DNA from: Locusta migratoria
Taxonomy: Eukaryota > Arthropoda > Insecta > Orthoptera > Acrididae
Direction of reading: 5' to 3'
Length of the DNA: 64,000 nt
NCBI GenBank assembly: GCA_026315105.1
Contig: CM048751.1
Span: 336,752,649 to 336,816,648 of the forward strand
The first letter of the stretch is position 1; every line of letters starts with the position of its first letter. The notes beneath the pieces were generated by a model, which ran no database searches, had not been told where the DNA came from, and was given only the letters and a program-made list of their open reading frames with translations. Both the position numbers and the translations under genes were made by a program. Positions 1 through 11,522 of the stretch are shown here, one piece after another.

Positions 1-372
1 ATTTCAGCTGAAGTTATATCTGAATTTATCCAGCTTTCGGTACCTATATTGATATGAGATTCAACACTTTCCACTAGCGCTTGGAGCCCTGGTACTTTCC
101 CCACACACCTACGATAATTTTCGACTGTTAGACCAATGGTTTTTAGATTTGTCTTCGTAGTATGTTCTGATCTAATGCCTGTTAGCGCTGCGATCGTGTC
201 ATTGCCTTGCTCTGCTCGGGGTGCTGTCTGGATCGGCACAAATACTGTAGGTAAGTATAAGGCCTTGTGGTCTCATAAGAGGTGCAGAGTTTTAAGGCGG
301 TGGTGCATCGTAATCTTCCGCATTTTCTGATGCTTCTCTTGGTGGAATAGTCAGTGATTTACTGTCACGTAT
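1..372 (-). pseudogene. CR1-like LINE endonuclease fragment, cut by window edge
   Basis: On the minus strand this encodes pieces of an exonuclease-endonuclease-phosphatase (EEP) domain: a VVNCR-like start, then a GTESWIN-like block. It is nearly identical to 21,079-21,440, where the reading frame is longer. Stops and small deletions show it is not functional. It is the left end of the visible part of duplication unit A, and the rest of the LINE would lie outside the window. Confidence 0.7.
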
Positions 373-1984
373 TTGGCACGTAAAATGCCGTGCTGCTATT
401 TGTAAGGTTACTGCAGGGATGCGTATTGCGTATTGTTGTTTGGCCCTTTAGGCATTTAAGTAATTCCGTTATATTGCGGGAATTACTGTCATTGGATGGC
501 TAGTAAGTACCATGTTATCCCATGGTCGCTTGTTGTTTTTAGCGGCGTTGCCGATTGCATAACGGACTGATTGGGCAGCACGTACGCCACAACGTAACGA
601 GGAAGAAGCTTTCAACCGAGACACCCCTCTCCTTTTCATAATCACTATAGTTTCAGTACAACTGAAGTTTTTTGTTGTAACGGGCGCCCTTAGCCTCTCG
701 TTCTGGTGCTTCCAAATCTCGAAAGCTATTTTTTATTTTATTTTATTTATTTATTTCTTTATTTTATAATAATTCCTGTATTTCTAAGTGGACGGGGGAC
801 CTCATTTTGTTTTGCCTCCACCTCGGGCCTCCCACAATCTTCGTCCGTCACTGTTCGGCACGAACTCTCAAGTGAATCGGCGAAATTCTGTGAGTAATAA
901 TGGGAAGGCGAACTACTGCGGTAGTGTGTGGATGCTATGAGTTAAGAATTGTCTTCTGACAGGAGACATGTTAGAGCAGTCAACGAAGTCGTGGTGATTC
1001 GTGTGCCACAATGACGTGGTGGTAAGCATAACTAACAAGTATGTAAATGTCCCGAGTTTCGGATAGGCAAAAAAAAAAAAAAAAAAAAAAAAAATCTGCG
1101 TTCCCTATTGGTTTCATTTAATGGCCACCGACAGCTAATATCGTAAATTCTATTGTGTATTCATTGATAACAGCTGCAGGCTGAAAAACGCTGTTTCAGA
1201 CATGTCCGGAAGAACAGACACAAAATGGTCCTCGCTTTGATGTCCTGACATACGTGTCAGATCATAGAAAGTAGAATCATTTTGTTCGTAAGTTATGAGC
1301 AGGATCATCAGGAAAAAAGAAAAGTTGCAAATTGTCCGGTTTAGATATAAACCGTGAGTCGAATGACGATGACTGTTATACATGATCATCGCGATGAATA
1401 TAAAGGTAATAATAAATACGAAAGGAAAGTCTGTTTGTTACATTGTGACTAAACCGCTGACTGAAGAAGCTATGCGTTGTACAACGTGTCAATTATACAG
1501 GTTTCAAATGTCGTCGAAATCGAGACGGCGATTTGAAGACGCTGACGACTTGTGTAAGAATTGCATTACTTATCTTGAATCATATTACATCAATATATCA
1601 ACCATTAAAAGTATTTAAAATCTGATAATTTTCAAACATCAAAGAATAAATAGCTTTTTCAAGGATTCGTCAAGCGTCTCGGAAGCTATAAGAGAAACGT
1701 TGATGCTCAGCTTTTCTCTATTTCCGCGTTAAATACTTATGATTAATAAATATATTGAATTACACTTTCTGCAGTGCCTCATGTTCTTCTTCAGCGTTCA
1801 AGGGACCTCCTTGTCCGAATGCATCAAAACCGGTTTAACGCTGTACTCGCAAAAGCGTAACAAACACAGCTTTTTCACATTTATAATATTATAAAATGGA
1901 TATATGTTACCGCAGAGGTTAATTTGAATATTACACTGATTTTGTATTATTCCTTTAATTGAACTGTGTTCTTCGCTACTAACA
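373..1984. other. Intergenic, shared by both units; no gene assigned
   Basis: No mobile element or gene is recognised. There is a poly-A run at about 1069-1094 that is much shorter in unit B (about 22,106-22,114). An open frame at 1382-1618 (+, 78 codons) has two CxxC pairs (CTTC and CKNC) about 60 bases apart and is also open in unit B at 22,403-22,639, with a single base change. This could be chance in recently duplicated DNA, so it is not called a gene. Confidence 0.6.
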
Positions 1985-3470
1985 TACGAAAAAGACTGCT
2001 GGTACGGATAGAATACCAGTCCGCTTTTACAAAGAGTATTCTGCGGAATTGGCCCCTTACTTAGTTTGCATTTATCACGAATCTTTAATTTAGCGCAAAG
2101 TTCCTAGTGATTGGAAAAAAGCGCATGTGACTCCCATTTATAAGATATGAAAGAAAACTGACCCACACAATTACAGGCCAATATCGCTGACATCGGTTTC
2201 ATGTAGAATTTTGGAGCTTATTCTATGTTCGAATATAGTAAATTTCCTTGAAACGGAAAAGTTTCTTTCTATGAATCAGCACGGGTTTAGGAAACGTCGC
2301 TCAAGTGAAACTCAGCTTGCCCTTTTCTCATTTGATATCTTGCGAGCCAAGAATGAAGGGCAAAAGGCGGGTTGTGTTTTTCTCGACTTCAAAAAGGCGT
2401 CCGACGCGGTGTCACATTGCAGACTGCTAACGATGATACGAGCTTATGGAACAGATTCACAGATTTGTGACTGGCTGGAAGACTTCCTAAGTAATAGAAC
2501 GCAGTACGTTGTTCTCGACGGCGAGTGTTCATCAGACACGAGTGTATCGTCAGGCGTGCCCCAGGGAAGTGTGATAGGTCGGCTATTGTTTTCTATCTAT
2601 ATAAATGGTCAGACTAACTTGTAATTTGCGGCTGTTTGCTGACGATGCTGTGGTGTATGGGAGTATGTCGTCTTTAATTGACTGTAATAGCATACAGGAT
2701 GACTTAGACAAAATTTCTAGTTAGTGCGAAGAATGGCAGCTGGCTCTCAATGTAGAACAATGTAAGGTGATGCGCATGAGTAGGAAAAACAATCCCATAA
2801 TGTTCGAATACAGCATTAGTAATGAGCTTCTTGATGCTGTCGCGTCGTTCAAATATCTAGGCGTAACATTGCAGAGCGGTATGAAATGGAACGAACGTCT
2901 AAGGACAGTTGTGAGTAAGGCGGGCAGCCGACTTCGGTTTACTGGGTGAATTTTGGGAAGATACATTTCATCTGTAAAGGAGGCCGCGTATAAAACGCTT
3001 GTACGACCACGTCTTCAGTATTGCTCAAGTGTTTGGGACCCGCAGCAGATCAGTTTAAAGGAAGACATAGAAGCAGTTCAGAGGCGACCAGCTAGATTTT
3101 TAACTGGTAGGTTCGACCAATGTGCGAGTGTCACATAAATGCTCCGGCAACTCAATTGGGGACCGCTGGAGGAAAGACGAGGTTCTTTTCGTGAATTTCT
3201 GTTGAGGAAATTTAGAGGGCCGGAATTTTAAACTGAGTGTAGTTCGATGTTGCTGCCGCCTACTTACAATTCGCGTAGTGATCACAAAGACAAAATACCA
3301 GAAATTAGGGATCGTACGGAGGCATATAGGCATTCTTTTTTTCCTCGTTCTATTTGGGAGTAGAATAGGAAAGAAAATGCCTAGTATTGGTACTGTGTAC
3401 CCTCCGCCACGCACCTTACGGTGGATTGCGGAGTATGTATGTAGATGTAGATGTAATGCAACATCTGCAA
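1985..3470 (+). pseudogene. CR1-like LINE reverse transcriptase, 3' half
   Basis: The translation shows the reverse transcriptase palm in order: NYRPISLTS near 2180, QHGFRKRRSSETQLA near 2280, LDFKKA near 2390, SGVPQGSVIG near 2560 and LFADDAVVYG near 2630, then the C-terminal KYLGVTL and VQRRPARF blocks to about 3150. Internal stops (for example near 2140, 2720, 2947 and 3136) and a frameshift before FADD inactivate it. It ends at 3430-3455 in an ATGTAGATGTAG tail, the simple-repeat 3' end typical of the CR1/L2 group. Unit B carries the same insertion with about 1 kb deleted. Confidence 0.85.
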
Positions 3471-3853
3471 TGAGCACGATTCACGAAATATAATGTCGAC
3501 GAAATAAGTTTCGAATAATTGTTCTTTTCAGAATAGAATAGACAACTCCGAGAGTAATCATACATTTCAGCTACGTTAAACGAATAATAACTCAGAAATC
3601 GTGCAGATAGTTCCACTCTAATGGTATAGGTACCATAGTCAGCATGTTTCCAGAATATAAATGAATTCTGAAACTAGACTTCGAAACGCTAATAATTATT
3701 GTTACCGTAATTGTCCGCGTTATCGCGCTACTGTTTGATAAAGAATATCTTCCTCCATTTCAGGTTTGGTTAGTTGTTAACTCCGATATGGATGCAAAAT
3801 GGGCACTTAAAAGTAAAATACGTCACTTTTGAGAGACGTGCAGCATATAAGCT

Positions 3854-3930
3854 CTTATCAGTAACAAGCACAATTTCTCCTTCGACTTTTTATCTTTCCA
3901 AAGTAATGCGCACTTTTCTTGTATATAAAG
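3854..3930 (+). promoter_or_regulatory. Core promoter of peptide gene A (TATA and GATA sites)
   Basis: TATATAAAG lies at 3922-3930, starting 39 bp before the ATG at 3961. A start about 30 bp after the TATA box implies a 5' UTR of only about 5-12 bases. A GATA-factor site in reverse, CTTATCAGTAAC (from 3854), is kept in gene B (from 23,951) and, as CTTATCAGTAGC, in the broken third copy (from 13,528). GATA factors drive fat-body and gut genes in insects, so expression there is a plausible inference only. Confidence 0.65.
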
Positions 3931-3960
3931 GGTGACGAGGCTGACTTAACAGAATTCGCC

Positions 3961-6900
3961 ATGAAGACGACACTCATTGCCATCGTGGTGGTCGCCGCCT
4001 TTGTCGGTAAGTCAGAGAAGTAAAATCTTCTGTGACAGGAATCGTTCTTCGTTTACATTCATACCGTACATCCTCATTTTTTTGACTGTGACTCTAGAAA
4101 AATTATTTCATTTGTGAATGGATAACTGGCACGGGATCAAACATTTCAAGAACAAATACTTGCCTGAACTTTTTAGTCAGTACGTCCATCCATTCCGAAC
4201 ATATGTTGAACTGCATTGATCGCTTTCCCCGCTACAAGCTTTTGTTCTCTCGTACTCGTAACATGACAATGTGAAACATGTGTCCTGGGTTTTGCTCTTA
4301 CCTCAAACTGCGTAAGCGCGTCTCTGTAGCTGAGTGGGTCGCAGGCTGACCGCTATATGGGGAACCGAGGCTCGATTCCCGGCACTGACCATGTCTTTTT
4401 CTCGACTAGAAGACTGGGACGGGGTGCAGCCGTCCTCGTGGTGCTGATTGAGGAGACACTCGACACAGCTGTTGCGTTCCAAGTCAATTAACACGACAGT
4501 GACCGGAGAAAAGTGTGTTGATCATACCGCATCCAGTGACGCCAATGACAGAGGATGACAAGGTACAAATAATAGCGGCATGGACGAGTGGATACGATTG
4601 GACCTGAATGTGTGGCAGCATTAACGAAGGAGAAGCAGACTTAGAGCCGGTTCGTCCGTCTCTCGTTAATCTTCTCGTTAGTAAACGAGCCGATGCCTTT
4701 AACGTCCAGTTAAATGTGCTCGTTAAGTGCATTGCGTTTGTCATTGCCAGATACACCTCTCGTTTGCTAACGTGAAGAAAACAAGAAGGTACGATGTATT
4801 TCGACTATGTTGGCAAAAGAAACAAATGAAAGTGCCGTCTGAATAAACAGCTGTTTATCTTATTTAACTGTCAGGGAAGAAGTTCGCAAATAGTTGTTAA
4901 TTGACGTTATAGAAAACAAACGTGAAAGAAGGTCGAATTTTATAAGAATTTAGTGCGAATGTGTTGCGTCCTCAATAGAGAAATATTAGGGTGCATCGGA
5001 ATGTAAAAAAACGGAAGCTACGACATGGAAGGAGAAGAGAAAAACGACATGATCGCGTGTGGCAAATGAATTCAGTGCTTTCCACGGAAAATATAGGACA
5101 GTAAAATTGCTTAGGGCTTACTACGATGACATGCCAAGTGCGTAGTATCTTAGTGCAAGCTTGCTCATACACAAAAGTATAATGTTCTTGTAGATCGGAG
5201 GAAGGTGCACATTTTAGGCCTCACACTAGGCGCAACAAGCATAAGTAAATACTGGGTAAAATTTTACGACACTTCTCGCCGGGCTCCAGTGCTTATGTTG
5301 GCAACAGATGAACAATGAAGTGTAGAATTGTTAATATTATTCACGAGCTACAGAGTAAATGTTATTGCTGTTCGTTTCACTCGCAGCAAAATTAATACTG
5401 TATCTGCTGTATGGTTGATAGGTTCTTGTATGTACCCTTGTCCGTTCAGAAAAAAAATTAGTTTTGTTTAATTGAAGTTGTCACGAAAAAACATTTATTG
5501 GTCGTCTGAGTTGCCGTCATTACCATTGGTGCCAATATAACCACTGCAGCCCGGCGAGAAGCGTGGTACAATTTAACCAAATACAGAATTAATAAGCTTG
5601 CAGACAGAAATAATGTATTCTATTTTCTATTATGACATATAACTTACAAAATATGTAACTATCTGTTGGACTCTTGAGATGGTCTTGGAGTTTTTCATGC
5701 AGTGTTTCCAATACGAAATAGTGTAACAAATTCTGCATCATCTCAGCATTCAAAATGATTTGGGCGAACATAAATACGTCTACGTCGCATTATAGGAGCA
5801 ATGACCTCTAGATCGTCTAAAATATTGACGTCGTCTTCATTTGTCAACCTAATCTCTTATTCCAACCATTTTCATCATAGCGATTCTCACTGAACTAGTC
5901 GTTACCCATAAGTTTGTATTTCGATATCGCAACAATAACTTTAAGATTATTTTTGCGTATCTGCAATATATCGAACTCATCGATCAGCTACTGACATGAA
6001 TGGAGCGAGAAATATGATGATAAAAATTTCCAATTAAGCTGTTTTCTACACTAGTTTTTCATACTTGTAGTGCTTCCGTTATTTTGTTCGATAAATCGGT
6101 CTTATCACGTGAATATATTGCGGTATTTTAGCACTTTGGGATCTTTCTATTTTCATACAGATTCTCACTTAACTGATAGTTAGCCGTGTAACGAGCAGAA
6201 TTCTACTCGTTAACTTAACGGCCAGTTTGATGTCTTTTAATGTCTGGTTAACTCATAAAGAAACATTGACAAACTCAGTTCTCCGCTAAGAGCCGGTTTG
6301 TCAATGTCTCGTTAATTTCTGGTGAAGATTTTAACTTGTCGTTAGTGGAGAACTGCGTTTGTCAATGTTTCGTTTCATGGTTGTTTGCCATACCACCAAA
6401 TAACAATTGTCTGCTAACCTCTTCCCTGATAGTCAAATATTGCGAACAACTGTTTATTCAGACGGCACTTTCATTTGTTTGCAACATAGTCGAAATATAT
6501 CATACCTTCTCGTTTTCTCCAGGTTAGAAAACGAGAGGTGTATCTGGCCATGACAAACACAATGCACTTAACGAGCACATTTAACTGGACGTTAAAGGTA
6601 TATTGTCCTTTACTAACGTGAAGATTAACGATAGATGGACGAACCGGCCCTTACAGTTACTTCGATCACGATAGAGGAACTGCAGCTACAGCCGACCGAA
6701 CCGTGAAGCATATGTACACAATCTCCCCTCCGGGCAGAGTTGTCAGTAGAGGACACTTCTATTCCGCTTTTCTGACTAGGGCCGAAAGGTGCCGATAGAG
6801 GGGCCGTCACTTTTAATATCTGCTGTGTCAAGATTAGGACTACATTTATTTTCTACTGCTGTGCTTCTTTGTACCGAAGAACTCTCAAACTGCATGACGT

Positions 6901-9900
6901 TCCAGGTGATAGGACAAGTATAGGATTGTGTTACGACAATTTTGTCAATTTCGGGAACTCGTATGGAAGTTATACTACTTCCTTTTTTTTCTTGAAGGGA
7001 ATCGTATCACATTTGTGTCATAGACAACGCAAGAGAAAAACCTAGTCGGTTTATCAACTAATTCCATGCGTTAAATACAGCCTTTTGAGTGGAGTTCCTG
7101 GGCCTAATACACCGCATTATCCCCAGTAAATAGTAACAAGGGGGAGATAACCAGGTCAAGTTGGAACTTCATTTTTTACTTAGAGGTTCTTTGTTGTGAC
7201 CTAGTTGAGAAGTTACAATGGAAATTGCTATAGCTGATCTCTATGGAATGAGCACTTCATCATATATCTAGAAACAGTGACTTTGCAATATTCTTAATTT
7301 TTACATACATGATTGAACCACGGATTAAATATGACTGCCAAGCCTATATCTATCCGACTCACAAAATCATATAAGAAGGCACTTGGTCCAGTAAAATCGG
7401 CAGGCTTTGAACCTGTTAAGTAAGTGACTTTCATCGTCTCCGTAAAGAGACGTTAGAATCGATTCTGAGAAGTGAAATCTGTAGTGGACTCAATGGAAAT
7501 TATTGGAAAAGTAGAAAAGCGAAAGAAATAATCTCCCATTCATGCGTGGTGAGATCAAATCTGTGTACAATGCTTTACATGTATCTACATCTACATACAT
7601 ATTCCGCAAGTCACATTGAAGTGCAAGGCAGAGGGTTCAACCGCTTTCATTATATTTCTCTACAGTTCCATTCTCAAATACCTCTCTGGAAAAAGGAACT
7701 CCTAAATATTTCCGTTTTCGAAATTATTTCTCTAATTTTATTTTGATGATTATGTCTTCCTAAGTGGTGTGTGCTAACAAGATACGTTCGAATTCGGAAG
7801 AGAAAGCTGGTGAAAGAAATTCGCAAATAGATCTCGTCTCAACGAATATGTATATTCAACGGTTATGCTGAGTGATCTGGTAGGCCTGAAAATGCGCCTG
7901 CCACAGACACTCCACCGTTAATTAAATATGTTATTCAGATACTATGATTCCTATGAGGTACGGTGAATAGGTGTTCCATCATCTTGCAGGGACATTTTTC
8001 TTTGTTAGTCTTACATCTTCTGAAAGTGCACGTAGGTTCTCTAACAGGAAATACGCTCATGTGTAGTTGTCAGTCATCTGTACTATTATTCTGTCCAACG
8101 CAGTAAGCAACATTTTACACTTCTTTTCATGTTCATTTCTGCATGTGTTTAACCCGAATAATGGAAATTCGAAATACGTTTTAAGTGTTTTTCGGATATT
8201 TTCACTTGTAGAGTTAGGTCACGTGCTATGTCACATTCCTCCTCAATTACCCTGCACATGAAACAATATATGCTATCTGAACACAGTGACAGAAAATCAA
8301 AAGATAGAAATGAGATTGGGGCAGTTTCAAGTTTCGAGTTGCTAGTGAGGGTTGCATTTTTACTGGTGAGGACTGCACACACGAAGATAATTCAGCTTAC
8401 CAAGATATGTGAACAGTTATGTCGACTATATGCTACCGGTCTGACGACTCATTTCACCTATATATTTCTTTCTTTTTGCAGGAGCCAGCTCTCAAGAGGT
8501 GGAATGTGACTGTGATTGCCTAATACTTGCAGGAAAGTACGTTGATGCACCTCCACGTGATAGTGGTATGTATATTACTGCTGCCTGTGGCTGAAGAACT
8601 AGAGTATGAGTTTGTTACAAAAAAATTATAGTAACGTATTCCAAAAATTTTACTATACTTTAAGACTATAATCTTTAACTATTTGGTCTCTATTATGTGT
8701 GTAAGATTCGCTGAAACTTAGCGATTCTTTCAATAATCTATAAAATATAGTTTTACATTTAAAAAGTGTTTCCAAGAGCATTATTTACGATATTTGTTTC
8801 GGTAAAATGGAAAAACTCTTATCTTTGTTTGCTGTTATGTAATGTTAAAGTCAATACTTCAAATTTCATAGCTATAGTTAACTTAGCAAAAAGTAACATG
8901 TTACTTCAGCCATTCAAAATGTTATTCATACAAATTATTGAGCTCTATATGTTCCTTTGAAGGAAACAAGTGTTGTTTCGTCGAAATGCAATTGATTGAA
9001 ATGAAAGAATAGAACATAAAATGTTATTAAAATAATATTCAAGTTCATTTTTAACATATTACACCAATTTTAACATAATAAACTTAGTGGGTCATTAAAA
9101 CATGCTAATCACAAAATAATATTTCACACTCTTAATAAAGTTGCATTTATTAACTCCACTCAGTGACACAAAGAACCACTGAATAAAAATGAAATCACTA
9201 AACGCGCTCAACAAATTAGGGTGTTTACATGTGTAAATCATTTAATATTGGCTGTAGTAGATCAAATTAATTTCTATTATGAACTATTATTTGGTCGATG
9301 CTCAGTGGTATTTGAATATCTGGCATTTCCTGCATTCTCCTATATTCGACAGTGATGAACTACCTTCAACCTTTCATGCCCTTGTAAGGAGGTAGGTTCT
9401 CTGTATTCGTTAATACATGCAGCCTTAATATTTAAGAGTGACCTGTACATTTCTTGAAAAATATGTCATAATCTACGCAGATTATACATTAATGAGTCGT
9501 AAGTACTTATTATCTAGTACAAATTACATGCTTTCATGTTATGCACCATTGCGTGAACAACATTTAGAAGACCTAAAAATGTAAGAATTTCTAAAACTTT
9601 TCTTTTACAGATCGGAGACTTATAGATCTTATAAACCATGGATGTAGCAGAGCTTGCGTTGGCGTGTATAAACAGGTAAATGCCGCCCGTATCTTAAAGA
9701 TTGATCAGTTGAAATTATAGGTTTTAATCCATTGTCTTTTCGTAACGGTAATTGTACTAAACTACTTTTTTTCTGATTTGCCCCATACGTGTAACGAGTT
9801 AAGTCGGTAGCCAAGTGGGCAAGGCAGTGAAAGACTAGCAGTTCATAATGATGAGTCGACTCTTTATGTATTTCACACTTTAAAGGAAAGTATATTTGTC

Positions 9901-10325
9901 GGCTTATACTGAAAAATACGTACCGGTATTTAAAGAACTATTTGTTCCATATTAGGCTGAAAACGTAATTCCTCAACAGTTAGTACTCGTTTCTACAAAT
10001 TCCTGGCAACTATCAGCCTTGAATAACTTTTCCGAGATGCGAGATTTTGTTTACATGCTGCCGACATTTTGTTATGCATTTTCCAAATCAGAATTCAAGG
10101 ACGTGGCATTATCCTACCTATATGCGTTTCCACACCATAGTCGGGATTACCATCATTTATAGAATAACGAATATCCGTTGTGTTTGGGGTCAGTATAGAC
10201 AGACTTTTGATAACTGTATCTCTCTCTAAATTACCCGTAGAAATCAGATTCCATGTCTAACGATTTTAGCACGGACAGAGGACGTTGATTTTATCCTGTG
10301 TTTGCAGATGAAATCTGTGAACTAG
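3961..10325 (+). CDS. Secreted cysteine-rich 70-aa peptide, gene A (4 exons)
   Basis: Spliced CDS: 3961-4006, 8482-8565, 9611-9675, 10308-10325 (stop 10323-10325). Donors are gtaagt, gtatgt and gtaaat; acceptors tttttgcag, ttttacag and gtttgcag. Phases are 1, 1 and 0. Exon 1 encodes a signal peptide (MKTTLIAIVVVAAFVG), probably cut near residues 17-19. The mature part has Cys24, Cys28, Cys55 and Cys59 (C-x3-C-x26-C-x3-C), the spacing of a disulphide-linked helical hairpin, plus an extra Cys26, giving an odd number. Exon 4 encodes only MKSVN. Mature net charge is about -1. No family is recognised; a secreted defence, venom-like, salivary or reproductive peptide are all possible. Gene B has the same structure. 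If the exon 3 donor is not used, the frame stays open 14 more codons. No convincing AATAAA lies within about 1.4 kb downstream. Confidence 0.75.
4312..4640 (+). repeat. tRNA-derived SINE in intron 1 of gene A
   Basis: A tRNA-like head at about 4318-4388 has an A-box-like GTAGCTGAGTGGG and a B-box-like GGCTCGATTCCC, followed by a non-tRNA body. The same insertion is in intron 1 of gene B (24,412-24,737) and, split by later insertions, in the intron remnant of the broken paralogue at 40,640-40,759 and 44,165-44,720. It therefore predates the original gene duplication. Confidence 0.7.
4644..6650. mobile_element. Non-autonomous DNA transposon with long inverted repeats
   Basis: The left end GAGCCGGTTCGTCC and the right end GGACGAACCGGCCC are inverted, and the similarity runs inward for over 200 bp on each side (about 4644-4900 and 6400-6650). 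TTA flanks both ends (4641-4643, 6651-6653), a 3-bp target duplication as made by PIF/Harbinger-type elements; that assignment is an inference. There is no transposase frame. A second related end (GAGCCGGTTTGTCAATG, about 6291) lies inside next to a palindrome at 6260-6375, so the element is nested or composite. Unit B keeps only the first about 30 bp (24,741-24,770). Confidence 0.75.
7572..7855 (-). pseudogene. CR1-like LINE 3' end, minus strand, in intron 1 of gene A
   Basis: This is a reverse copy of the ATGTAGATGTAG tail and 3' UTR seen at 3160-3460, with the characteristic phrase GCAGAGGGTTCA (7629-7640). It holds only the end of the element, without coding domains. It is absent from unit B, where other sequence occupies this part of the intron. 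Collinearity with unit B resumes at about 7862 (27,905). Confidence 0.7.
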
Positions 10326-11216
10326 TGGAAGCACTGAAATGTTTTAAACGTAGTCTTCCAACGGTTAACGTAGTGACAGGACAACATTTGTGTGCTCCCT
10401 TCAGGAGAGAACGCTAACAGCCATAAGCCTCAGATTGCCATCAACGAGTAAAGCAGTCTGGCAACACACAGAGTTGGAAAGGGGTCAAATTTTGGTCTGC
10501 CGAGTGGCAGAACGATCGTTCAGTAGAAGGGCCAAAAACGTTGGGCTAGCCGCGTGAGTTGTGCATCGATGCTGTTTGCAATGGTCATATGAAAATCTCA
10601 CACCAGTAGACGAGTTTTTGTATGACTACACAACATAGGCATTCGCCTACATCGTCGTATTTTAAGGACAGTTTTAATGTTAGTATAGACTGTATATACT
10701 CCTGCATTACCCCTATTTGATTTTGTGTTTGGTAATTTGTAGTCACTTTCACCAGAAATATTTTTTTCCCTCTCATTACATTTCACGAATTCCTCATTAT
10801 ATCCATTTTTATCCTATCATATTTTCTTAGTTTGTCCAACTTATCACCTCGAATAAGGCGTCTGAGATTCCTTACTGGAACCCATCCAATGCCACATTTT
10901 GTATCATCTTGTCACGACGCTTTCTTGAGTAGTCTCTGCCCAAAGTTTCGAATGCCGACTGTATATGCAGTATCTCTGAAAACTAACGGGCGTAAGAATT
11001 TTGCAGTACCATGTTCTCACACATTCGCAAATGTTAACTGGGTATATCAGACACTCATCTAGATTGCTGCCCCCTACAGTTCATGAAATGACTGCTATCC
11101 TTATTCATACCATGTCCTTGGCCTTTCTGTACCCAGCCTCCATTGTAATGTCTTTGTTTCATGGGTGGGCCTATATGTTGTCTTGACGGTATTCAGATAT
11201 TTTTCGTAAAATATTA
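10326..11216. other. Downstream flank of gene A, no gene seen
   Basis: Shared with unit B (30,355-31,453) at a few percent divergence. No reading frame with recognisable domains is present. Position 10,598-10,608 is the empty target of a SINE present only in unit B. Confidence 0.6.
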
Positions 11217-11522
11217 CGAGGTATGTCCACAAAGTAAGTTCCGTTTGGTGATATAAAAAAAAACGTGTACAGATACAGAAAAAATATTTATTGTATTGTA
11301 TTGTACAGCTCCGGGCTGTACGGAGAGTGATCTAACATGTCCCATTGAAATTCCCGTAAGAGTTTTTTGGTCATATTCGCCGTGTGAGGTCGGGAATTAC
11401 CGTGGAAAAAACGACTTGTCTTCTCCTTAAATCAGAGTAACTGTTGCGCATGCTCGGAGCTGAAATCGTAGCGCTGCCGCGGACAGAAATAGAAACAGAA
11501 CTTACTTTGTGAACGACCCTGG
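11217..11522. mobile_element. Mariner-type MITE
   Basis: Inverted ends of about 28 bp (left cgaggtatgtccacaaag, right ctttgtgaacgaccctgg) are flanked by TA on both sides, as for Tc1/mariner elements. About 305 bp long, with no transposase frame. The same copy is in unit B at 31,454-31,748, so it predates the segmental duplication. Confidence 0.75.

Noticed and set aside
1150..1389. 79-84 codon minus-strand frame present in both units
   Set aside because: It overlaps the plus-strand CxxC frame region and has no motif or codon-use signal. Being open in both units is expected at about 1% divergence.
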